From Chytridium lagenaria (lineage: Eukaryota > Chytridiomycota > Chytridiomycetes > Chytridiales > Chytridiaceae), in contig JAHLKC010000297.1 in assembly GCA_025449115.1 (NCBI GenBank), positions 1 through 17,926 of the forward strand: a stretch of DNA of 17,926 nt, in the 5' to 3' direction. Made by a program: the position numbers and the translations under genes. This document shows positions 9,561-17,926 of this stretch, one piece after another; positions within the stretch are counted from its first letter, which is position 1, and each line of letters begins with the position of its first letter. The notes beneath the pieces were generated by a model, which was not told where the DNA came from, made no database searches, and saw only the letters and a program-made list of their open reading frames with translations.

Positions 9561-12501
9561 ATGGATGACCAGGACTACTACCAGCTCAAAAAGTACATCA
9601 CCGCTCTATCGATTCAAACTCACGTTCTCCAGAAAGATAACCCCGGGCTCCATTGATGCACATCCAACCGAGAATGCCATAATTGTCAACTACTTCGTGC
9701 AGGCCACGATGGTGGATGAGAACGGGTTCCCAGTTTCCAGTGACCGCAAGGCTATGCAAAAGATGTAATATTGATTCTTTGAGGAACTTATTGACTGCTT
9801 GGTAGCGTCAGGGTGAAGACCCTGGGAACTAGCACCAATCTGTCAAATCTTGCGCATGAGGTTGTGGAAAAGTGCAAGTTGATACACCCATCAAGGGAAG
9901 AGATGTGGAGCAGGTTCTTTACTACTTGCAACAAAGAAATTTGACGGATGATTCTCACGGTACGTTGCTGTAGAAAAAAGAGTTTAACTCATATGCGTAG
10001 ATACGTCAAATCGGGCATGGCTTCGAAAGCAAGTGGATGAGGCACGGCAACAACAGCAGGACGACGAAAGTTCATCTCGAGGTGTCCAGGTATAAACATG
10101 AATTGAAGCAACGAATAATATCATGAAGGACGAATCTTCGTCCCTTGATAGAATAGAGCATTACATTGAAGGCTTGTACGAAGAAATACCTGACAAGATT
10201 GCATCGACACGTAAAATATTGTATTTGGCGAAAATGCCAGAAAACATGGAAGCGCTCATCTCCAATGGTATCTTCGCGTTGATTTGCGGTTCTAATTTCT
10301 TTTACAGAGGCCCTGATTTCGGCCCTTTCTCGCGTCCTCAGAGAAGATAACAAGAAGAGTATGGAGCTTGTAACAAATATCATCTACATCTTTTTCTGCT
10401 TCTCCAATTACTCGAGGTTCCATCAGTTCATTACCACGAATAAAATTGGAGATATGTGCTTGAGGGTGACGGATCAAGAGTTGCATAGGTTCAATATATG
10501 GGTGCAAGATATTGAAAAGCTGGAGATAAAATGTAGGCATGCACAAAGGCTCACAGGCGATACTGATGGTATAAAATTAGGCGAACAAAGCCCGGATAAC
10601 CCCGCCTTGATGCGGGAGTTGGATCAAGAACATAGAAAATTTCAAACCATGCTCGACGACAGGATCAACTCTTTTTCGGTGAGAGTCCGACTCCTGATCT
10701 ATTACTAACGTATGAAAAGTTTGCTTCCATCTTTTGATGAATCTTGCGGAAGATTTGAATATTGAAGTCAAGATGATTAAGAGGGATATCGTCAAGTATC
10801 TAATGATCATGCTGGAAAGGAAGACTCCGGAGCTTTTGATTCTCTCCACCACATTCCTTAAAAAGTTGAGCGTGTTCAAGGAGAATAAGGATGAAATGGT
10901 GAAGGTAAATCAAAATACCTGATTTCTCCTCGTTAACGGATATAGGGCCGTGAAGAATTGATTCGGAAGCTCGACGCGATTCTCCCCTCAGAAAACCAAG
11001 TTTGTCCTTAAAATTTGATCAAAACTTACGATTTTAAGGCTTTACAGACTCTCGTCCTTCGCCTCCTGCTCAACCTATCACACGACGCAAAATTCAGAGC
11101 GGGTCTAGTTCGCTTCGGCTTTCTTGATAAATCGGTGGAACTGCTGCACAGCAAGGTGCACACTAGCCTTGTCCTGCAGCTTCTTTACCAAATGAGCTTG
11201 GATGATGCGAATAGGGCAGCGTTTGCAAGTGTGGAGACCTTGTCTTTGGTTTGCTTTCCTTGAATCATATGTATTCTGATACTTTTTTAAGGTTATAAAA
11301 TTAATTCTTGAATCTAAAGGCGAGCGAGTGAATGTGGAGTTAATGGCGTTGGCGATCAACATTTCTACCGATTCAAAGTGTGCTGCGATTATCTGTGAGG
11401 ATAAAGGATTGAAGTTTCTCGCTCGCCGAGCGCTAAAGACTCGGGATACTTTGATTTTGAAGATGTTACGAAATCTCTCTTCACATGAAGGAGATAACAA
11501 GCTTTATTTTTGGTAGCCTTCCTTACTTTCACCATGGCTAATATTCCACAGGATTACATCGACGACCTCATGCATCTATGCTCAAAAACTCCTCAAACTT
11601 TGAATTGATTGTCGAAGTTCTAGGAATTCTCGGCAACCTGACTATCCAAGATTTCGATTCGCAAAGCTCGCCCAAGCTTACGAAATTATTACATTTATCG
11701 AGACTCGGTTTCTGCGGCGATTCGCGCGGCGGAAGTGTCAAAGGGACAAGGAGCCATGCTGGGTTAACGGACGACGACGATGTGACACTGGAGCTTATTA
11801 TACTGCTTGGGACAATGTCGAATGATGAGAATATACCTACGATGGTGTCGAGATCGAATATTATTTATCTTCTCATGGAACTCATGCTTGGTTTGTTTAT
11901 CAGAGGAAGTTGTCTGACGATATTAGCGAAAGAGGAAGACGATGAGATGGTACTTCAAATCATCTTCGCAATATATCAGTTTTTGTTGCATGAAGACACA
12001 CGAAATATTTTAATCAACAAAACGCGTAAGTTTTTTGCTAAAGCATTATTTTTATCGTTTTCTATTCTTTCGATTAACACTGCACTTATAGAGGTTGTCT
12101 CATACCTAATTGATCTTTTATACGATCGCAACACGCAAATACGCAAAATGTGCGACGTCTGTCTGGACATAATCGCGGTAATTATTTTACTCATGAACCT
12201 CACGTTTTAACTCGTACACAGGAAATCGACGAAGACTGGGTGAAAAACATCAAGCAACAAAAAATTCCAATGGCACAACGCGGAATACCTTGCGGTGGTG
12301 GCTCAAGCGACAGATCTGCATGGACATGATGACGATTACGATGATCATGAAGAATATCAACCTGAAGCGAGTGCTCCTGGTAGATATAAGTCAGAATGGC
12401 AGTCGCAATCGCAGTTGGTGACAGAGGAAGAATCTGACGATGAGGAGATGTTTACAAACCGTGTCATTGGGGGCACGAATGCGTTACTTGAAGGTCCTTA
12501 G
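9561..12501 (+). CDS. KAP3: Kinesin-associated protein 3, kinesin-II non-motor subunit
   Basis: KAP3 joins the two motor chains of heterotrimeric kinesin-II, the anterograde motor of intraflagellar transport. Exons: 9561-9592, 9633-9764, 9806-9959, 10001-10089, 10129-10267, 10308-10678, 10720-10904, 10946-10999, 11048-11248, 11292-11512, 11552-11890, 11927-12025, 12092-12177 and 12222-12501 (TAG). Family landmarks in order: GSIDAHPTENAIIVNY, EEIPDKI, TNIIYIFFCFSNYSRFHQF, LLMNLAED, ELLILSTTFLKKLSVF, TLVLRLLLNLSHD, MLRNLSSHEG, VEVLGILGNLTI, IRKMCDVCLDIIA and KFQWHNAEYLAVV. Together these are the armadillo-repeat body of KAP3. An acidic C-terminal tail follows. Introns are 36-66 nt; intron 10679-10719 has a perfect TACTAAC. 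Five one-base breaks: missing near 9901, 10676, 11511 and 11578, and an extra A in the run near 12265. The last A run and both T runs are homopolymers. Reconstructed length is about 770 residues, in family range. Confidence 0.93.
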
Positions 12502-12547
12502 AGATGACTGTCGTGATAGCACATATTCTTTATTCTCCAAATAAACC

Positions 12548-13136
12548 ATGTTCGTTGCATCCTATTTCACAAATTTGCATGAGACATTTGTGCAACATTT
12601 CAACATGCAGTTAAAACAGGTCATTCACAGCATTCTACAGTCCCACGACGTCCTCACCGAGTTCCTCAGCCTCGGCAATGCAAGAGAAGACATATGGAGC
12701 ATCGAGATTTGCCCTAAAGGTACGGCAAGTATCAATGCCACATGCCACTAAATGATGCAAACAGAGGGCATCTGCGACTTTTCCCGCCCACTAGTGGTCG
12801 CAAACAGATGGACGTCATCCGCATCGGCCTCATGTTCCATGACGTCTGGGAGATCTCCTTTGACCCAGTGATCGAATTCCAAGTTCCATCTGAATCCGCC
12901 GATGCACCATGGCATCCCATCGCCTTCTACCGTCCACACCTTGGGCAGAAGGATATTGGATCTGAGCAAATGAGTAGGAATGTGTCACGTGTGTGTATTT
13001 TAACATTTTTGAAGCCGAAGCGTTGGTGTTGGTTGCCGAGTTAGCAGTGACTTTGTCGGAACGTGGATATGCGGACACTGCGCAGGCATTAGCGAGGAGA
13101 TTGCATGAGAAGGCAAAGGCGCCTGAACTTTACTGA
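12548..13136 (+). CDS. Conserved-looking small protein, function unknown
   Basis: Three exons give one unbroken protein of about 171 residues without any frame repair: 12548-12719, 12767-12988 and 13015-13136 (TGA). Acceptor 12766 was preferred over 12764 because only it keeps the long open frame. The sequence has an N-terminal helical part (NMQLKQVIHSILQSHDVLTEF), a beta-rich middle (MDVIRIGLMFHDVWEISFDP, then PWHPIAFYRPHLG) and an amphipathic C-terminal helix (TLSERGYADTAQALARRLHE). I do not recognise the family. No signal peptide or membrane span is visible. The start lies 46 bp after the KAP3 stop, so the two may share transcription context; a link to cilia is only suggested by position. 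The second intron would be just 26 nt. Confidence 0.6.
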
Positions 13137-13403
13137 GACTTTAACCTATCTCTCTTTACGACTTTCGGCCATTTATCATCATAGGCTTCAAAAGCAAAAA
13201 TTGTACATACTCGATATAAGAATGAACTACATTTCAATTCAAATATTATTACATTGGCACACAGTGCATCAAATGGTATCAACAAAGTATGTGGTATCAA
13301 GTGGCGGACCCCCGCACATTGTTTTTGAGAGCCAGAAGAAAGTATAAGGGACGGCAGAGAGACTGTATATCATCAGGGCGGTATAAATATATGGTTCAAG
13401 AAT

Positions 13404-15058
13404 TCATTTCGAATCGTGAAACCCCATGTTCAATTCACTTGGCCACTTTGGTAACCACATGCCATACGCGTTGGAGTTCACGACACTTTGTCCAGCACCA
13501 AGCGCGCCAGTTGAATCCCACGACGGTGTGAAGAAGGGTGGTGAAGCAGAGCCGGTGCCCGGGGATGTATGTTCCAACTGAGACGTGATCTTGTCGCCAA
13601 ACGATGACCTCCTCATCAGCATTTGAATACTGGGTGAATCGCATGAGAATGTACGTTCAGGATTTCCAAGTGGGCTGCGAGCGTACGCGCTGTCCGTGGG
13701 AGAAATGGCAGTAGGGGATGACGTGTTTGGGACTATGAGAGACGGGAGGCCTGATTCTCGCTTCTCAACTGATGGAGTGCTGAGCAAGTCCGTTCCTGAA
13801 AAGGTCGTCAAAAGCGGGAACGGCGTTTGGAACAGGTTGCTGAGTGAGAATTGGGAGGGTAGCGTTTGTTGGCATGGCTCAGTGCACAAGGAGTATGAGT
13901 GCAAGGAAGGTGCATTCGATGTCTGAGATGGGTAGAGGGATGGGAATGAGCCACCGTAACCGAATGATGACTGAGACCCGAGCATGGCGGACTGAGTTTG
14001 CATGTTTTCAGCGTTAAACTGAAAGTCGGCATCGTGAATATTATCAAATTCGTTTGACACGGAATGGTTCTGCGCGTGGGTGTTGGCATGAGAGGATCAG
14101 ACGATATCGTCGCTACCGAGTCGTTTGAACCAATTATGGAGGGTATGTTGATGGCATGGAAAGGGTACATGGCGTGATACTCTAAATTGAATGCCATCGA
14201 AGATTCCTCTGGAGACTGATCCAATTGAGAGTAAGAGGAGAGATCGAAACCAGAAGAAATGGTTTGTGCAGTAAACGCATTAAATAGTTCCATATCCTCC
14301 GCCTTGGCATTGTCGCTACCAGCCCCAAAGTGCTGCCCCTGTATCTCAGCAACTCTGCCATTTTTAATCAAAGAATCATTAACTCGAGGGCTCTTTCCAC
14401 GTCCTCGTCCAAGGGACTGTTCCTCCAACCCCCGTTTTCCATTCGCGTTAGGCGGCGAGGGCATAAGGAACGTCCCCGAGGCATCAGTTGTCCTCTGAAA
14501 AGCACTTTTTGATTCAGATGTCGCAAAGTGAGTTGAAGGAACGATTATAGCCCCGGAGTTCTCCGTGTCATTCCTAAGCTTGCTCATGATTTTGCGACGT
14601 AACTGTTTGCGAACATGCAATTTTTTGAGCTGCTCCTGCGTCATCCCAGTCGTATCGGTGAGTTCAGGGTCTTGTAAGTCCGGTGGAGGAGATGTTGCTT
14701 TTCTTCTGACAATGTTGCTGGTAGTTGAACTTCTTCGTGATGCGGGACGTTTTGCAGTGGTAGGTGTTGATGGTTGAAAGGTTGCTGACACAGGTGTTTG
14801 GAAGCTGGTGCTCGAGGGTGAGGATGTCATTGGTGTCGAGTAGATGGGTGAGTCAAGAGGAGATATAGGAGAAGTTGCGAGGGATAATATGCTCGCTGTC
14901 CACGAGTAAAGGTCAACCCCAGTCTTTGCATTGAAGTTTGAGGCCATATCGAAAGGTAATCCAAGTTGTTCGCTCGACAAAAATTGTAGAGACTGCGACG
15001 ACGTTAGGATTTTTTCAGGCTTTGGCCGTATGGGTGCGTTGTTATGCATCCGCGTCAT
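13404..15058 (-). CDS. Ser/Thr/Pro-rich, probably nuclear protein of unknown function
   Basis: Apparently a single exon of about 550 codons from ATG 15058 to TGA 13406-13404, with one frame break between about 14096 and 14060 (SSDPLMPTP... continuing as ...THAQNHSVSNEFDN). The composition is strongly disordered: long Ser/Thr/Pro tracts (SPISPLDSPIYSTPMTSS), repeated SP/TP sites, and Asn/Gln-rich stretches. One basic, helical segment (EQLKKLHVRKQLRRKIMSKL, about 14645-14586) is the only candidate structured or DNA-binding part. It lacks the Asn and Arg spacing of a bZIP basic region. Further basic patches (KRPASRR, VRRK) could be nuclear localisation signals. A transcriptional regulator or phosphoprotein is plausible but not demonstrated. 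Confidence 0.6.
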
Positions 15059-15387
15059 GAAGTTTTAGGGGTTACAAAGAAGAAGGATGTTTCCGTGGTC
15101 TTATGAGGCGCCTCTCAGAGATGTCCTGAAGTTCGAATGTTCACAGAACGCGGCAGAAGGTGAAGAGCGTTAGGTTAGAAAGGTTCAGCAATATAGGCAA
15201 AGCCTACCCACAACATTGCGGTAGCCCCAATCAGACGCGTTCGAAGCCTTCGAAGCCTATAGGACGCCTCATCGCGAACGTTCTGGATGCTGAAATGAGT
15301 GTAATTCGATCCGGTGGTTGTTTGAGATGTTAGGAGCTCGTGTGACTGTTCCGGGTCCTTGGGTTAGAAGAAGAAAAAAAAGGGAAG
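15059..15387. promoter_or_regulatory. Divergent promoter between the S/T-rich gene and POP3
   Basis: A 329-bp region between divergent starts. Near its centre (about 15239-15258) is TTCGAAGCCTTCGAAGCC: two tandem copies of TTCGAAGCC, each containing the palindrome TTCGAA. The motif also reads GGCTTCGAA on the other strand. A purine-rich AGAAGAAGAAAAAAAAGGG tract (15367-15385) sits just upstream of the POP3 ATG, as a short 5'UTR. No TATA box or RNA gene is seen. Confidence 0.4.
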
Positions 15388-16583
15388 ATGGACGAAGGAA
15401 AGGCTACACCTGCAAAGGTTGCCGTTGATGGGTCTGTGTCAGGGATCGTCAAGTTTGTAAAAAATGATGCAAAAGCATTGAGACCGCAGGGAAATGCTGG
15501 GGGCAATCAGCAAAGGACTGTTTTCAAGACCATTCTGGACTCTCCATTTAGCTACAAATGGTATGCAACAACTGCGCTCTATTCGATTCAACTTACATCA
15601 TGAGCAAGGCCGGTCCTTACGGAGCAGCAGAACAGCCAAATTTTGCTCATGCTTTGCAGGTGAGAGATTGCAGATATTTGAAAGACTTTCTCATGATGAT
15701 GTCTCAGCATGATTGAACCCCTTGGAAGAAAGCGCCGGCGACGGGAAGAATTGATGCATCAAGAGCTACAGAAAATGGAGATTGAGAAAACCCTGGATAT
15801 AAAGGCAAAAGAAGAAGCCGAATTGCAAAACGCCACTGGCGAGATGGATTTGGATGCAAAGATGAAGCTGGAGAAGAAGCGGAAAAGGCAGCAAAGGAGA
15901 AGCCTGGATGTCAGCAAATCGCTTGCTGAAGCAAAGATTGCGGAAGCAGAGATGAAAGAAGGTGGAAATTCCAGCGAAGTGGATGCAAGTCTTTTAAATA
16001 ATGCCATCCTTGGAGTCAATGGCGTTAGCAAGGCTCTTGAATCTGCTGTTGGATTAAAGCCGGAGAACCGTTTAAAGCTGGTGTTTATTTGCAAGGATGA
16101 CGCGAATCCGTCACATCTTTTTTCACATCTCCCAACCCTCGCATTCTTTGCTGGGAAAGATATTTTGATCTGTCCTCTGCACGCGGGTTCGGAGGCCAAG
16201 ATATCAGAAGCACTGTGCATAAAACGAACCATAGCAATTGGAATCAAAGTAAGAGCTGGCCTCCTTTCACGCGACGCTAAAGTTATTACGAATGCTAGGA
16301 CGAATACCCCGAATACGCGCAACTTCGAGCTTTCGTCGAAGGCGCCGTTCAGCCTCCATCTCTGCCATGGCTTCGAGCTGAGACCTTTGTGCAACCGTCG
16401 GGATACATTCAGTCCAGACTGAAGACTCTCATTACGATTCCTGGATTCTCTTCAGGAGGAGGACGAGGAGGACGAGGTGGACGAGGAGGGCGCCACAGAA
16501 ACAATAAAAATCGGAGTGGAAAGAGGGGAGGTACTCAGTCGAGTGAGCGGCCAACGCATCAGCAAAAGAGACAAAAGTTGTGA
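15388..16583 (+). CDS. POP3: RNase P/RNase MRP protein subunit POP3
   Basis: A fungal L7Ae-type subunit of RNase P (pre-tRNA 5' processing) and RNase MRP (rRNA processing). Exons: 15388-15560, 15609-15659, 15708-16248 and 16299-16583 (TGA). All junctions keep phase and no frame repair is needed. Landmarks in order: TVFKTILDSPFSYKWPVLTE, with WP across the first junction; SMIEPLGRKRRRR, matching the fungal POP3 P-[IL]-G-R signature; a Lys/Glu-rich charged helix insertion (about 15740-15970); LNNAILGVNGVSKALESA; LVFICKDDANPSHLFSHLP; ISEALCIKRTIAIGIK; PSLPWLRAETFVQPSGYI. The last is the family's C-terminal PWL region. The protein then adds a tail of GGRGG repeats and basic residues (about 16457-16583), which looks like an RGG RNA-binding extension. 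That tail is not something I associate with POP3. The TBC1D7-like start lies 15 bp downstream. Confidence 0.88.
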
Positions 16584-16598
16584 TCCGTTTCTGTAAAT

Positions 16599-17847
16599 AT
16601 GAAGAACTTTCGTCAAAGTAATGCATTTCATGGCCTTTTTAAACATTTGTCCAGTGCAATGTCCTAATCCACCTTTGCAGCATATTATGCATCGTTGGGC
16701 GTAAAGGTAAGAGCATTCATTGGGTCCATTTTCATAGAGTCCATTTTCTGATGATCAAAAGGCGGTCGAAGCAAAGCCGTCCGTCGAGAATGCTTTACAA
16801 GGGGATATCCTAGGTAATAGATGATCCATTCTTGGTTCTTTTGTGAATAACAATGTCAAAAGACTTTGAAAAGCTCAAGAAGCTTTGTCTATGGGTTCGA
16901 ATACCTCACTTTTATCGACCGCTGGTGTGGAAGATTCTTCTTAAAGTAATCCCACGCACTAAAGAAGTGTGGCCATTCCATGAAGCTCAGCGGAGAGAGC
17001 AATATGAGGAACTTCGGCGATCCACGTGCTTTATTTATGGGTTTGCATTAAAGTCACAGCGTACCTGAGAATATACTTTAGAACGAAATATAATGGCGAA
17101 ATGACGCCAAGAGACATGGTGAACATGACACTTATCGAGGAAGGACTCACATGGAGGCAAAGAGTACAGAGCATTCGGTTGTATTCATCTCATCTATTGC
17201 TTAGAGAAATATGTCGGTGGAGGATCTGGAGGATTTAGAGATCGTTGCCGAATCCATACTGGAAATATGCGACGAGGATGATATGGACGCGTTCTGGCTA
17301 TTTCGAAACTTTGCCTCTCACTTTGCTTTCAAACCGTCTACGGAGGTCGCCAGCCAGGTTAGAGTCAAATACATCTTCCTATTCTAACAAAATGCATAAT
17401 GCAGAAACACAACAACGGCCAGGCTTTGATCAAGCTTTTAGAAAAGCATGAGCCCGTCATCTTAAAGCACTTTTTAACCATCGGCGTTGACGTCGAATCT
17501 GCCTTTTCGCGATGGTTTAATATCCATTTTGCAGGAATGCTACCCCCACACAGCTTAGAAGGAATTTGGGACATTCACATAGCAGGCGCAACAGAAATAA
17601 TTCGTAGCTCTAAGCTTTATTCTTGCAGCGAAGAAATGGATAATGGAGCAGCGGTCATCGGACAACCTCTCCATCTTCCTCGAAAAGGTATTAAGCATAA
17701 ACGAAAGTGCGGGTAAATTGATAGATACAGATTGCAACGTATGTGAATCTTGAGGCTGTAGCGTCAACGGCGATCGACCTCTGGGAGAAACCGATTCTCG
17801 AATCCATGACGGAATCTTCTCGGAGAACCCTTGGAATCGAAACTTGA
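16599..17847 (+). CDS. TBC1D7: TBC1D7-like TBC-domain protein (TSC complex subunit)
   Basis: TBC1D7 is the third subunit of the TSC1-TSC2 complex, which restrains Rheb-TORC1. Exons: 16599-16617, 16681-16706, 16762-16813, 16863-17025, 17054-17163, 17205-17357, 17405-17687 and 17731-17847 (TGA). The first tiny exons are supported by the family match MKNFRQTYY...LGV, the counterpart of RNFRSVYYEKVG in the human protein. Then come KLKKLCLWVRIPHFYRPLVWKI, YLRIY, ESILEICDEDD-MDAFWLFRNF, FSRWFNIHFAGMLPP and AIDLWEK. I see neither IxxDxxR nor YxQ, the catalytic fingers of active Rab-GAP TBC domains, in line with a non-catalytic scaffold. Two phase problems remain: junction 17025/17054 is off by one base, and an extra base near 17600 is needed to continue as VALSFILAAKKWIME. 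An AATAAA overlaps the stop. Confidence 0.85.
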
Positions 17848-17852
17848 ATAAA
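17847..17852 (+). terminator. Polyadenylation signal AATAAA
   Basis: A canonical AATAAA hexamer begins on the last base of the TBC1D7-like stop codon (TGAATAAA). It implies a very short 3'UTR, with cleavage expected in the roughly 80 bases left in the window. Those last bases hold no other gene start that I can see. Confidence 0.55.
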
Positions 17853-17926
17853 ACATGTGCAAAACTCTCATCATCTCTTCCAATGCTCCACTACTAGCTT
17901 TTCTCCCCCCACCAGCTTACTGACGG

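Noticed and set aside
12748..13078. Minus-strand open frames over the small unknown gene
   Set aside because: The plus-strand model gives three exons with matching phases and a helical C-terminus; the minus-strand frames have no such continuity.
14586..14645. bZIP DNA-binding domain in the S/T-rich protein
   Set aside because: The basic helix lacks the conserved Asn/Arg spacing and no leucine heptad follows.
15759..16394. Long open frame of 211 codons on the minus strand
   Set aside because: It is antisense to the POP3 coding exon, low-complexity (Ser/Phe/Ala-rich) and crosses the POP3 intron without reason.
1..17926. Programmed translational frameshifting (Euplotes-like) as cause of the frame breaks
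   Set aside because: Breaks go in both directions and share no slippery sequence or stop-codon context.
1..17926. Reassigned stop codon
   Set aside because: TAA, TAG and TGA all end genes at family-typical C-termini (TAA in p24, TAG in KAP3, TGA in POP3 and TBC1D7).

Overview
The window is nuclear DNA from a eukaryote with a small, gene-dense genome. Nine protein genes fill nearly all of it. Coding sequence is cut by many short GT-AG introns, mostly 35-75 nt. Several carry a TACTAAC/TACTAAT-type branch point, and distances between genes go down to 15 bp. A fungal-type POP3 together with KAP3, the non-motor subunit of the ciliary motor kinesin-II, points to a zoosporic (flagellated) early-diverging fungus such as a chytrid or blastocladiomycete. 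That placement is inference; no rRNA or marker phylogeny could be run.

Layout. Five minus-strand genes run leftward from 9336. They are an NDUFAF2-type complex I assembly factor (9336-8727), a Transformer-2-like SR splicing factor (8616-7241), a p24-family cargo receptor (7182-6201), a large dsRBD-containing DExH RNA helicase (5769-1143) and a MORN-repeat protein that runs off the left edge (809-1). A 224-bp divergent promoter separates this block from plus-strand KAP3 (9561-12501, 14 exons), which is followed 46 bp later by a small unrecognised gene (12548-13136). A Ser/Thr/Pro-rich protein gene (15058-13404) lies on the minus strand. A second divergent promoter leads to POP3 of RNase P/MRP (15388-16583) and, 15 bp downstream, a TBC1D7-like gene (16599-17847).

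The genes do not form one pathway. They are housekeeping functions (RNA processing, secretion, respiration, growth control) plus a ciliary transport component. The exon models were built by joining exons so that family-typical sequence and codon phase are kept. The most striking anomaly is technical or evolutionary: at about 18 places a well-conserved protein can be followed only by allowing a single-base shift, often at or beside a homopolymer run. POP3, the small unknown gene and the helicase core are free of such breaks. I read most of them as sequence or assembly errors. No mobile element, tRNA, rRNA or CRISPR array was recognised, and I see no convincing new multi-gene system.
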